Assembly (NCBI RefSeq): GCF_900112615.1
Contig: NZ_FOMK01000002.1
Span: forward strand, 124,001 to 188,000
DNA: 64,000 nucleotides
Direction: 5' to 3'
From: Chitinophaga sp. CF118
GTDB taxonomy: Bacteria; Bacteroidota; Bacteroidia; Chitinophagales; Chitinophagaceae
Each line of letters starts with the position of its first letter. Positions within the stretch are counted from its first letter, which is position 1. The translations under genes and the position numbers were made by a program. Shown here in pieces: positions 34,316 through 42,596 of this stretch. The notes below the pieces were generated by a model. The model worked only from the letters and a program-made list of their open reading frames with translations. It made no database searches and was not told the DNA's origin.

Positions 34316-34951
34316 ATGTTAGAACTTCCTATTACAGTAAGGATACCCACAGACCAGGAATTAGATTACCGCCCGGATCTCGATGAGATCCTGATGAAAA
34401 GGAGAAAGGCAAATATCAGGGAAGGCTATATGCTTAAGATGAATGATAACCCGCGCCTGCCCTTCAGGTTCCAGGCAACGATCAATATAGACAACAGCAG
34501 TTTATGGGAACTATTCCAGGCGCTTGCGGCAACTTTCCCTTCGAAAGTGAGTTGTGTGTACGGCCTACATGAAGATGAGAGCGCGACAACAGAACAATTA
34601 CAAAAAGCCTTTGTGTTAAAGGAATTAGAAAGATATGAAAGCGAATTAACACAGGATTGCCAGCTTGAATTTGGGCTACTCTTTCATAATAAAGATGTGC
34701 TGATAGAGCTAAGTGTGAGCGAAAGTAAATATATCCGGTACTGGGGTGTGGAACTGGAACGTTTTAAGCAACTGATGCAATCATTTCAGTTACCGGCAGA
34801 TGATAAGCTGGAATTTATTGATGAATATCCTAAAATAGTACTTCCGTTAAGAGAAGTGAAACAAGGTTCGAAAGCCCCGGAAACGGTGATCTATTATCTC
34901 GATCAGGCTTTTCATATCGACAGGAGCGCTTCAAATGCTTTGTTCGACTGA
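34316..34951 (+). CDS. Protein of unknown function, tail-to-tail overlap with cbiA
   Basis: I do not recognise this 211-residue protein. It is soluble, acidic, and without signal peptide or membrane segment. A central stretch reads INIDNSSLWELFQALAATFP and SCVYGLHEDE, and a later one YIRYWGVELERFKQLMQSFQ; these look like a folded alpha/beta protein. The start ATG at 34316 follows an inverted repeat ATACTAT/ATAGTAT (34272-34306). The last 40 bases (34912-34951) overlap the 3' end of the cobyrinate amidase gene on the other strand. It does not look part of the cobalamin pathway. Confidence 0.6.
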   Translation: MLELPITVRIPTDQELDYRPDLDEILMKRRKANIREGYMLKMNDNPRLPFRFQATINIDNSSLWELFQALAATFPSKVSCVYGLHEDESATTEQLQKAFVLKELERYESELTQDCQLEFGLLFHNKDVLIELSVSESKYIRYWGVELERFKQLMQSFQLPADDKLEFIDEYPKIVLPLREVKQGSKAPETVIYYLDQAFHIDRSASNALFD

Positions 34952-36201
34952 TCCTCTCCCCAGTAAAAATGAATGTAAGAAGCTAATACGTTATTTTGTT
35001 TATAAATGGGCGTGTCTACTTTGATGCCCTTTGCGTTCTGCACCTCTCCTACCCGTTTTATACTGCTTAATTCCTTACAGGTTGAATAATGAAACTCATG
35101 GCCTTTAAAGAAACTATTTACCGTGCGATAACCCAATGATAGTTTAGCCTGTTCCATAGAGGTATTTATATCCAGGAACCCGGCCATTGGGTAACTATTG
35201 CCATCTTTATCTGTAATAGATTTCCCCAGGTACATCATACCACCACATTCAGCTATTACTTTTCCTCCGTTATTACAATACCTGAGCATTGCTTCTTTCA
35301 TTTCCGTATTAGCGGATAATGCTTCCAGGTGAAGCTCGGGATATCCACCAGCGAGATATAGCAGGTCTGTCTCCGGGAGGATGGTATCATGGATGGGGCT
35401 AAAAAAAGAGATTGTTCCCAGCCGTTTTAATACTTCTATATTTTCATAATAAGTGAAGTTAAAGGCATCGTCTTTTGCTATAGCTATTCGTAGTTTACCC
35501 GTTTGCGGTAGATCGGGTTTTTCAGGGATAATTGCTATTTCTGTTGCAGTGATAGCAAGCAGTTTTTCAACGTCTACCGTTTTACTGATTTGTGCGGCGA
35601 TAGCGTCATAATCATGCTCAGTAGAGATTACCAGTCCCAGGTGGCGAGAAGGAATCTTTACCAGATCGTTCGCAGGGACGTATCCCAGAGCTTCTATACC
35701 TACATCTTCACAAGCCTCTTTTAAAAACCGGTAATGGCTTTCTGTATTGACGAAGTTGAAGATGACGCCGACAATATTTATGGAGGGGTTAAAATGTTTA
35801 AAGCCGAAAAGTAAGGGAGCGGCGGAGTAAGCCATTGCTTTAGCGTTTACCACCAGGATCACAGGCAGGTTGAGCAGAATGGCTATTTCAGCACTACTGC
35901 CTTTCATCCTGTCGGCCCCATCAAATAGGCCCATGACACCCTCTGTGATTGCTACATCGGCATGATTGCTATATTTATTATAGAGTGTTTCCACATGTTT
36001 GGCACTCATCATAAATGTATCGAGATTGATACTCTGAGTGGCAGCTGCTAATGAGTGGTGTTTTGTATCTATATAATCCGGTCCGCATTTGAATGGTTGT
36101 ACCTTTAATCCCTGGTTATGCAGTAGCCTTAACAAACCAAGTGTTAACGTGGTTTTACCGGAGTTACTCGATGGTGCAGCAATTAAAAATCGGGATCTCA
36201 T
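34912..36201 (-). CDS. cbiA: Cobyrinic acid a,c-diamide synthase
   Basis: Amidates the a and c side chains of (cobalt-)cobyrinate using glutamine and ATP. The 429-residue protein starts with an ATP-binding DTBS-like domain (APSSNSGKTTLTLGLL, residues 9-24; FKCGPDYIDTKHH, about 39-51). It ends with a type-I-like glutamine amidotransferase domain with nucleophile Cys319 in KVIAECGGMMYLGK and the histidine in GHEFHYSTC. The marker CGPDYID separates it from CbiP. It is the only cobalamin gene here on the minus strand, diverging from cbiP across 44 bases. A TATCTTTG -7 element ends 5 bases from its start codon. Confidence 0.95.
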   Translation of the reverse strand: MRSRFLIAAPSSNSGKTTLTLGLLRLLHNQGLKVQPFKCGPDYIDTKHHSLAAATQSINLDTFMMSAKHVETLYNKYSNHADVAITEGVMGLFDGADRMKGSSAEIAILLNLPVILVVNAKAMAYSAAPLLFGFKHFNPSINIVGVIFNFVNTESHYRFLKEACEDVGIEALGYVPANDLVKIPSRHLGLVISTEHDYDAIAAQISKTVDVEKLLAITATEIAIIPEKPDLPQTGKLRIAIAKDDAFNFTYYENIEVLKRLGTISFFSPIHDTILPETDLLYLAGGYPELHLEALSANTEMKEAMLRYCNNGGKVIAECGGMMYLGKSITDKDGNSYPMAGFLDINTSMEQAKLSLGYRTVNSFFKGHEFHYSTCKELSSIKRVGEVQNAKGIKVDTPIYKQNNVLASYIHFYWGEDQSNKAFEALLSI

Positions 36202-36206
36202 TCGGG

Positions 36207-36223
36207 CAAAGATAGTACATTTG
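36207..36223. promoter_or_regulatory. Back-to-back promoters for cbiA and cbiP
   Basis: In the 44-base gap, CAAAGATA at 36207-36214 reads TATCTTTG on the minus strand, five bases from the cbiA ATG. TACATTTG at 36216-36223 reads toward cbiP, whose ATG is at 36246. Both fit the Bacteroidota -7 consensus TAnnTTTG, and only one base separates them. The cbiA message would be nearly leaderless and the polymerase sites must compete. No riboswitch fits in this gap. Confidence 0.6.
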
Positions 36224-36245
36224 CGAGATTAATTTTTTCGACCAG

Positions 36246-37700
36246 ATGCAAAGATTAAAGCCTATCATGTTTGTTGGCACAGCATCCGATGTTGGCAAGA
36301 GCATTATCAATACGGGGTTCTGCCGCATCTTTAAGCAGGATGGTTATTGGCCCGCACCGTTCAAGGCACAGAATATGTCCCTGAACAGTTATGCAACTCC
36401 GGAGGGCCTTGAAATAGGACGGGCACAGGCCGTACAGGCTGAAGCCTGCGGCATTGCCTGTAATACCGATATGAACCCGGTATTGTTAAAGCCCACATCA
36501 GAGAAAAGCTCGCAGGTAGTATTGCTGGGTAAACCAATAGGTAATCAGTCGGCCTATGATTATTTCATGGGAAACAATAAACAGGAACTCTTTAAAGAAG
36601 CGAAAGCAGCATATGACCGGTTGTCCGGAAAGTACAACCCCGTTGTATTAGAGGGCGCCGGTAGTATTTCCGAACTGAACCTGAAACACCGGGATATTAC
36701 TAATATGCGGATGGCTATGCATGCCGGAGCTGATGTATACCTGGTGGCTGATATTGACCGGGGTGGCGTGTTTGGCAGTGTGTATGGCACTATTGCCTTG
36801 CTTACCCCGGAAGAGAAGCAACTGATAAAAGGTATTATCATTAATAAATTCCGGGGAGATGCCCGTTTATTTGAAACAGGGAAAAAGTTGATAGAGGATC
36901 TGTGTGGGATTCCGGTAGTAGGTGTAGTGCCATACAGAAAAGATATTCATATTGAAGAAGAGGATTCTGTAGGGCTGGAACAGAAACATCATCAGTCCTC
37001 CACTGGCAAAATCAATGTAGCCGTTGTACTGCTGAACCGCTTGTCGAACTTTACGGATTTTAATGTATTGGAAAAGGATGAAAGGGTGCATTTGTTTTAT
37101 AGTAACAATCCCACAGAAATAGAACAGGCTGCAATTATTATTATACCGGGCAGTAAGAATACGATTGCAGATCTGATAGATCTTAAGAATAATGGGGTTG
37201 CGAAGGCTATTGTAAATGCGCATAAACAGGGCAAAACAGTAATTGGTATATGTGGTGGTTACCAGATGATGGGGCAGCATGTAGAAGACCCTTTTCATGT
37301 GGAAGGCAGCATAGAATTGATGCCGGGACTGGGACTACTGCCTGTGAAGACTGTATTGACAGAAGAGAAGATCACGCAACAGTGTACTTTTCACTATAAA
37401 CAGGATAAGGCAACCTGTACCGGTTATGAGATTCATATGGGAGTTACGGAAAGTGACAAGCCTTTGAACCAGACAGGAACAGGTTTTGACGGTTACTTTC
37501 AGAGTGATACCTGCTGGGGAACTTACATTCACGGTATCCTGGATAATGGGGTAGTAATTAATGACCTGCTGAAGAGTGATGTAAGGATTGATAAGCCTTT
37601 TGATTATAACGTCTTTAAAGAGGAACAGTATGATAAACTGGCGGCACATCTCCGGGAACATCTTGATCTTAATTACATTTACAGTCAATTATTAAAATAA
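36246..37700 (+). CDS. cbiP: Cobyric acid synthase
   Basis: Amidates the b, d, e and g side chains of adenosylcobyrinate a,c-diamide (CobQ/CbiP reaction). The 484-residue protein has an N-terminal ATP-binding domain with GTASDVGKSIINTGFCRIF then PFKAQNMSLNSY, the family marker. The middle reads LEGAGSISELNL and DVYLVADIDRGGVFGS. The C-terminal amidotransferase domain has nucleophile Cys336 in IGICGGYQMMG and the histidine in GTYIHGILDNG. Its stop overlaps the next start (TAATG), so it heads an operon with the aminotransferase and cbiB. Confidence 0.97.
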   Translation: MQRLKPIMFVGTASDVGKSIINTGFCRIFKQDGYWPAPFKAQNMSLNSYATPEGLEIGRAQAVQAEACGIACNTDMNPVLLKPTSEKSSQVVLLGKPIGNQSAYDYFMGNNKQELFKEAKAAYDRLSGKYNPVVLEGAGSISELNLKHRDITNMRMAMHAGADVYLVADIDRGGVFGSVYGTIALLTPEEKQLIKGIIINKFRGDARLFETGKKLIEDLCGIPVVGVVPYRKDIHIEEEDSVGLEQKHHQSSTGKINVAVVLLNRLSNFTDFNVLEKDERVHLFYSNNPTEIEQAAIIIIPGSKNTIADLIDLKNNGVAKAIVNAHKQGKTVIGICGGYQMMGQHVEDPFHVEGSIELMPGLGLLPVKTVLTEEKITQQCTFHYKQDKATCTGYEIHMGVTESDKPLNQTGTGFDGYFQSDTCWGTYIHGILDNGVVINDLLKSDVRIDKPFDYNVFKEEQYDKLAAHLREHLDLNYIYSQLLK

Positions 37701-38710
37701 TGCTAAACGGTCACGGAGACGACAGGTATCTGTTTGGTAAAGAGATTACGGCTGACTTCAGCTCTAATGTGTATTATGATGGCGTATCTGATGGATTGAA
37801 GAAGCAACTGGCAGCCAGCTTAGAGAAAGTAAATAATTACCCGGAAGCGAATGCACAAAGCCTGCAAAAATCGCTGGCAGCATGGCATGGTATTGATCCG
37901 GAGCAGGTGCTGGTGACCAATGGCGCAACGGAAGCCTTTTACCTGATAGCACATGCTTACCGTAATAAGTCTGCCACTATTATCATTCCCGCTTTTGCAG
38001 AGTATGAAGATGCCTGTTCCGCGAATGATATAGCGATACAATATCTTCTGTGGGCGGATGTTTCTGCGACGACGGTATTTAATACTGACCTTGTATTTTT
38101 CGGTAACCCTAATAATCCCACGGGGGCTATTTTTCCCAAAGGGATGATTAAAGAAATGCTTGCCGGGAACCCGGCAACAGTGTTTGTGATAGATGAAGCC
38201 TATATTGATTTTACGCGGGAACGGGCATCGATGGTGGAAAGCATAGGTAAGAATTTAATTATTGTGAAGTCTCTCACCAAAACTTATTCTATTCCCGGTT
38301 TACGATTGGGATATCTGTTAAGTGATATAGCTATCATCCAAAAAATATTAAAATATAAAATGCCGTGGTCTGTCAATGCCCTAGCCATTGAAGCAGGTAT
38401 TTATATTACACAACACAGGGAGGCTTTACCGCTGGAAATATTATTACAGGATACAGCCGAATTGATTAAACAGTTAAGGCAGATTGATGGCATTACGGTG
38501 CTTGATTCTCACACTAACTTCTTATTATGCAGGACTAATAAAGGTACTGCCGCTGCGTTGAAGTTATTCCTGTTAGATACATACGGTATCCTGATCCGCG
38601 ACGCCGCGAACTTCCGGAGTTTAAGTCCTGCGCACTTCCGTGTAGCCACGCAGACAAGTGATAAGAATGCATTACTGGTAAAAGGGATAAGTACATGGAT
38701 GAACAGTTGA
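37700..38710 (+). CDS. cobD: PLP-dependent aminotransferase-like enzyme, probable L-threonine-phosphate decarboxylase
   Basis: A 336-residue fold-type I PLP enzyme of the HisC/CobD group. The substrate/cofactor loop is VLVTNGATEAFYL, the cofactor Asp/Tyr are in VFVIDEAYIDFTRE, and the Schiff-base lysine is Lys194 in KSLTKTYSIPGLRLGYL. In cobalamin loci this family makes (R)-1-amino-2-propanol phosphate from threonine phosphate for the nucleotide loop. The position between cbiP and cbiB supports that; by sequence alone histidinol-phosphate aminotransferase cannot be excluded. It overlaps cbiB by 16 bases. No threonine kinase gene is seen nearby. Confidence 0.85.
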   Translation: MLNGHGDDRYLFGKEITADFSSNVYYDGVSDGLKKQLAASLEKVNNYPEANAQSLQKSLAAWHGIDPEQVLVTNGATEAFYLIAHAYRNKSATIIIPAFAEYEDACSANDIAIQYLLWADVSATTVFNTDLVFFGNPNNPTGAIFPKGMIKEMLAGNPATVFVIDEAYIDFTRERASMVESIGKNLIIVKSLTKTYSIPGLRLGYLLSDIAIIQKILKYKMPWSVNALAIEAGIYITQHREALPLEILLQDTAELIKQLRQIDGITVLDSHTNFLLCRTNKGTAAALKLFLLDTYGILIRDAANFRSLSPAHFRVATQTSDKNALLVKGISTWMNS

Positions 38711-39612
38711 TCCCTTTGGTAGCAGGCTATCTGCTGGACCTACTTCTCGGTGATCCCCGCTGGCTCCCCCATCCTATCAGGCTGTTTGGAACGATAATCG
38801 CGAAAGGGGAGCAACTGCTTAATAAAGGCAGGTATAAGTTATTAAAGGGAGCATTATTAAGTGTAACTCTATGCGCGGCTGTTTATCTGTTCTTCTATAT
38901 GCTGGAGTATTATATTCCAGGTTATTATTTATTCAGTGGTATTTTTGTTTTTTACGGGCTGGCCAATAAAAGTCTTTTAGAGGAAGGCATAGCAGTATTT
39001 AATGAATTGCAGATACATGGCTTGGCAGCAGGGCGTAAACGTTTATCCTGGATAGTGGGCCGGGATACGAGCCAGCTGGATGAGAACCAGATACGTACAG
39101 CTGTATTTGAAACCCTGTCTGAAAACCTGAGTGATGGTGTTATTGCACCTTTGTTTTATTATGCCATTGGTGGTGTACCAGCAATGATGGTATATAAAAT
39201 GATTAACACACTGGATTCCATGATCGGTTACAAAAAGGAACGGTACCTGTTGTTTGGCAGGTTTGCCGCCCGGTTGGATGACGTAGCTAATTTTATTCCT
39301 GCCCGGCTTACCGCTTTATTAATGGTGTTGGTTACGTTCAGTAAACAAGGATTGTTATACATTTTTAAATATGGGCATCAGCATGCGAGTCCGAATTCCG
39401 GTTACCCCGAAGCTGCGCTGGCAGGCATTATGCAATGCCGGTTTGGCGGTCCGAATACCTATGATGGAACAGTTGTACATAAACCGTATATAGGGAATGA
39501 AGCACGCCTTATTCATCATCATGAGTTAAGAAAAGTAATGTATGTTAACCATGCCGTAACCCTTGTAATGGTTGCCGGTATTATTCTTATACGGCTTTTT
39601 ATCAAAATTTAA
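38695..39612 (+). CDS. cbiB: Adenosylcobinamide-phosphate synthase
   Basis: Joins aminopropanol (phosphate) to adenosylcobyric acid. A 305-residue membrane protein with about four to five hydrophobic segments. The N-terminus LIPLVAGYLLDLLLGDPRWL, then PHPIRLFGTI, is the CbiB/CobD signature. SENLSDGVIAPLFYYAIGGV, then NTLDSMIGYKKERYLLFGRF, and GGPNTYDGTVVHKPYIG are further family blocks. It is the last gene of the cbiP operon; the riboswitch region begins a few bases after its stop. Confidence 0.96.
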   Translation: MDEQLIPLVAGYLLDLLLGDPRWLPHPIRLFGTIIAKGEQLLNKGRYKLLKGALLSVTLCAAVYLFFYMLEYYIPGYYLFSGIFVFYGLANKSLLEEGIAVFNELQIHGLAAGRKRLSWIVGRDTSQLDENQIRTAVFETLSENLSDGVIAPLFYYAIGGVPAMMVYKMINTLDSMIGYKKERYLLFGRFAARLDDVANFIPARLTALLMVLVTFSKQGLLYIFKYGHQHASPNSGYPEAALAGIMQCRFGGPNTYDGTVVHKPYIGNEARLIHHHELRKVMYVNHAVTLVMVAGIILIRLFIKI

Positions 39613-39613
39613 T

Positions 39614-39621
39614 TACTTTTA
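39614..39621 (+). promoter_or_regulatory. Possible -7 element of the riboswitch transcript
   Basis: TACTTTTA matches the TAnnTTTG consensus except at the last base and would start transcription a few bases before the riboswitch. It overlaps the end of cbiB by no coding bases. I saw no convincing -33 element. Confidence 0.35.
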
Positions 39622-39631
39622 CGCAAGTTTT

Positions 39632-39812
39632 TGGTTTTTGTCGGTCCATTCAGGTACTGATAAAATTAAAAGGGAACCTGGTGAGAATCCAGGACAGTTC
39701 CCGCTGCTGTAAGTTCTATTAAAGCTTTTAACATACTACTATGCCACTGTTCCCCCGGGGAATGGGAAGGCCTTAAAAGCAGAACAAGTCAGAAGACCTG
39801 CCACAAACAATG
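39632..39812 (+). promoter_or_regulatory. Cobalamin (B12) riboswitch
   Basis: The conserved core is clear. AAAAGGGAACCTGGTGAGAA with CCAGGAC and AGTTCCCGCTGCTGTAAG (39669-39714) is the P3-P5 part. GCCACTG-GGGAAGGCC (39743-39772) and AAGTCAGAAGACCTGCC (39786-39802) form the B12-box side. The P1 strands appear to be TTTTGTCGG (near 39637) and CCACAA (39801). It should bind adenosylcobalamin and switch off the 20 plus-strand genes from 39949 to 58390. Boundaries are approximate within about ten bases. Confidence 0.95.
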
Positions 39813-39848
39813 TTTATCCAACGCTTCGGGAAAAAAGCCAGGGAGATG

Positions 39849-39870
39849 CAAACATCATATGTAATGTTTG
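39849..39870 (+). promoter_or_regulatory. Expression-platform hairpin downstream of the riboswitch
   Basis: CAAACAT (39849-39855) pairs with ATGTTTG (39864-39870) around CATATGTA. The right arm TGTTTGT (39865-39871) can also pair with ACAAACA (39803-39809), which is next to the riboswitch P1 strand. The two pairings exclude each other, as expected of a switch. No U-run follows, so the mechanism (terminator or ribosome access) is unclear. Confidence 0.5.
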
Positions 39871-39948
39871 TCCTGCCATTTTATTTCCTAAAGTTTTGTT
39901 TAATCGTTAACGGGTAATTAACTGTATTAAAACAATTTGTTAAAAAGT

Positions 39949-40287
39949 ATGGCGATCAAAGATCTGACCAAAGTGCAGAAAATTGTGTTTATCTGCAATG
40001 GAGGCACCTGTTCTAACAAATCAGGATCTGATGACAACACAGCAGAATTAAGGAAACATCTTACGGAGCATGATTTGAATGATGAGGTTCACACTATACG
40101 TACCAAATGTATGGGGCAGTGTGATAAAGGGCCTATTATGTTCATTCATCCCGATGGTATATGGTATGGTGGGGTTAACTTAGAACTTACCGGAGAAATT
40201 GTAAAACAACATCTGAAGGAAAATATTGTAATAACAGAAAGTGTAGTTTTCCCTGAACAGGAAGTAAGCGTCACCAAAAACAATTAG
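39949..40287 (+). CDS. Thioredoxin-like [2Fe-2S] ferredoxin domain protein
   Basis: A 112-residue protein with the four cysteines of a thioredoxin-like 2Fe-2S ferredoxin: CNGGTC near residue 17 and CMGQCDKGP near residue 57, plus PDGIWYGGVN, which is typical of this fold. It is the first gene under the B12 riboswitch, so it is likely to serve the cobalamin pathway or cobalt uptake, for example as an electron donor for Co(II) reduction; this is inference. I chose the ATG at 39949 (MAIKDLTK); the frame could also start at the TTG at 39937. Confidence 0.85.
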   Translation: MAIKDLTKVQKIVFICNGGTCSNKSGSDDNTAELRKHLTEHDLNDEVHTIRTKCMGQCDKGPIMFIHPDGIWYGGVNLELTGEIVKQHLKENIVITESVVFPEQEVSVTKNN

Positions 40288-40314
40288 GCCCCACCTTTAT
40301 CAAGTTACCAGCGT

Positions 40315-42585
40315 ATGAAAAGAATTTTAAGTAAGGTTACCTTATTTACTATGCTCGTTTGCAGTATAGAAGCCAAAGCACAAACCGCCAGAATCACAGG
40401 TACAGTTACTGATCACCTTGACCAGCGTGGCATACCAGGAATCAGCGTATCAATTCCCGAAGCGACCAAAGGTGTAGCTACAGATGAAAACGGGAGGTAT
40501 ACATTTACGCATCTGCGTGCAGGAGAATATACTATTGTATATTCTTTCACAGGATATCAGAAAACAATCAAAAAAATAATATTATCAGATAACGAAAGCA
40601 AAAAGTTAGATATTTCTCTGAAATCCGATATCATGAATCTCTCGGAGATTAACATATCAGCATCTACTACCAGGCAGGGTGAGAATAAAATGGATCTGCT
40701 GGCGATGCAACTGCAACCGGTAAAATCTGCACAGGATCTATTACGTGCTGTGCCAGGGCTGTTCATTGCGCAGCATGCAGGTGGCGGTAAAGCAGAACAG
40801 ATTTTTGTACGGGGAACAGATAATGATCATGGTACTGATTTCGCTATTTTCTTTGATGACATCCCGGTGAATCTTCCCACCCATGCACATGGACAGGGCT
40901 ATGCAGATATGCATTTTATGATTCCGGAAGTAACTGGAAAGGCCAGTTTTTTTAAGGGACCTTATGATGCACGGTTAGGTGATTTTTCCATTTCCGGTGC
41001 AGCATTATTTAACTCCCTTCCACGCCTGGAGACCAATGTAGCAAAAGTAGAATATGGAATGTATAATAGTCAGCGGGCATTACTAATGGTAAATGCACTG
41101 GGTAAAAAACATCTTGTAAAAAAGTGGGAAGACAATGCCTACATTGCTGCAGACTATATGTATAATGATGGTTATTTTATCAATAAGCTCCACTATAAGC
41201 GTTTCAATATTTTTGGTAAATACAATGCACACATCAGCAGAAATACAGACCTTACCTTTACGGCATCTACCTTTTCCAGCGACTGGGATGCCTCCGGACA
41301 GCTGCCTTTACGTGCGGTAGAAGCAGGCAAACTCGACAGGCTGGGGTCTGTAGATCCCTCTGAAGGAGGTAGTACTTCCCGTACAAATATCAATCTTAAA
41401 ACTATCACTACGTTTAGTGATAACAGTACTTTTAAGAACCAGCTTTACTACACGAAGAATATCTTTACATTATACTCCAACTTCACCTTTTTCATGAATG
41501 ATAGCATTAACGGTGATGAAATCAGGCAATGGGAAAACAGAGATCTGTTTGGCTATAAAGGTACTTATAACAGAACTGATAATATAGGCAATACCAGCTT
41601 GAGTTCTGAAGCAGGTATTACTACAAGGACGGACCTGATAAACAGAGGAAGAGATCATGTAAAGGAACGCCAGTTATTGAGTGTAGATGATGTGGGTTAT
41701 GCGCAGATCACCAATTATAGTTTTTATATCAATGAAAACTGGCAGTTTCATCCTAAATGGAATTTAAACCTGGGTTTAAGGAATGATGTATTCGACTATA
41801 ATTATGATGATAAACTGAATGCCGCTAATTCCGGTAGTAAGTGGGTATACCGCTTTAACCCGAAGCTGAACCTCTATTATGATGTTACTAATAATGTAAC
41901 GTTGTTTGCAAAAGCTGGTTCCGGATTTCACTCCAATTTTGTACAGGCGGTAGTTGCTAAAGACGCCACAGCCAACCCGATACCCCGGTCTTACGGAGCT
42001 GATCTGGGATCGAATTTCAAGCTGGGACATCATATGGTAGTAAGCCTCACAGCCTGGTGGATGCATGTAGGCTCCGAATATCGCTTTAGTGGTGATGATG
42101 GTAGTTTTGAAGATATTGGCAATGCCAGAAAAGTGGGCGTGGATGCGTCTGTCCGCTATCAGGTTACTCCTTTTTTATGGGCCGATGTGAATGTAAATTA
42201 TGCACATGGTATTTTAATTAATGCACCTAAAGGAGAAAATCTGTTGCCATTGCATCCAACGTGGAATTCTACCGGCGGACTGACCGCCAAGCTAAAGAAG
42301 GGGATTAATGCCAGTTTGCGTTACCGCTATATGGGAGACCGTCCGGCCACTGAGGATGGTACTGTAAAATCACAAAGTTATTTCATCACAGATGCTGTTA
42401 TTAAATATACAAGATCAAGATTTGAACTTGGCATTTCTGCAGAAAACCTCTTCGATGTGAAATGGGCAGAAGCACAGTTTTATGATGAGTCGAGACTTAA
42501 AGATGAACCAGCACCGGTATTCGATTTTCATAATACACCCGGCACTCCGTTTTATTTAAAGGGAAGTGTGAGTGTATTCTTTTAA
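40315..42585 (+). CDS. TonB-dependent outer-membrane receptor for corrinoid or cobalt
   Basis: A 756-residue TonB-dependent receptor. Signal peptide about residues 1-22, a carboxypeptidase-regulatory-like domain (ITGTVTDHLDQRGIPGISVS, about residues 27-105), then the plug (SAQDLLRAVPGLFIAQHAGG, about 140-240) and the barrel, ending in the aromatic-terminated GSVSVFF. The plug is rich in His and Asp (NDHGTDFAIFFDDIP, THAHGQGYADMHFMIP), a form seen in receptors I associate with metal uptake. The B12 riboswitch upstream and the cobalt transporter gene 11 bases downstream point to uptake of cobalt or corrinoid. It is not a typical BtuB by sequence. Confidence 0.85.
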   Translation: MKRILSKVTLFTMLVCSIEAKAQTARITGTVTDHLDQRGIPGISVSIPEATKGVATDENGRYTFTHLRAGEYTIVYSFTGYQKTIKKIILSDNESKKLDISLKSDIMNLSEINISASTTRQGENKMDLLAMQLQPVKSAQDLLRAVPGLFIAQHAGGGKAEQIFVRGTDNDHGTDFAIFFDDIPVNLPTHAHGQGYADMHFMIPEVTGKASFFKGPYDARLGDFSISGAALFNSLPRLETNVAKVEYGMYNSQRALLMVNALGKKHLVKKWEDNAYIAADYMYNDGYFINKLHYKRFNIFGKYNAHISRNTDLTFTASTFSSDWDASGQLPLRAVEAGKLDRLGSVDPSEGGSTSRTNINLKTITTFSDNSTFKNQLYYTKNIFTLYSNFTFFMNDSINGDEIRQWENRDLFGYKGTYNRTDNIGNTSLSSEAGITTRTDLINRGRDHVKERQLLSVDDVGYAQITNYSFYINENWQFHPKWNLNLGLRNDVFDYNYDDKLNAANSGSKWVYRFNPKLNLYYDVTNNVTLFAKAGSGFHSNFVQAVVAKDATANPIPRSYGADLGSNFKLGHHMVVSLTAWWMHVGSEYRFSGDDGSFEDIGNARKVGVDASVRYQVTPFLWADVNVNYAHGILINAPKGENLLPLHPTWNSTGGLTAKLKKGINASLRYRYMGDRPATEDGTVKSQSYFITDAVIKYTRSRFELGISAENLFDVKWAEAQFYDESRLKDEPAPVFDFHNTPGTPFYLKGSVSVFF

Positions 42586-42596
42586 ACTATTCATCA

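Noticed and set aside
36202-36245. A second cobalamin riboswitch ahead of cbiP
   Set aside because: The gap to cbiA is only 44 bases and has no AAGTCAGAAGACCTGCC-like B12 box.
37700-38710. Histidinol-phosphate aminotransferase (HisC)
   Set aside because: Same fold, but no histidine genes nearby and the gene overlaps cbiB and abuts cbiP, so the CobD role is favoured.
39949-40287. Longer start of the ferredoxin gene at TTG 39937
   Set aside because: An ATG four codons downstream gives the usual length; the extra residues add nothing recognisable.
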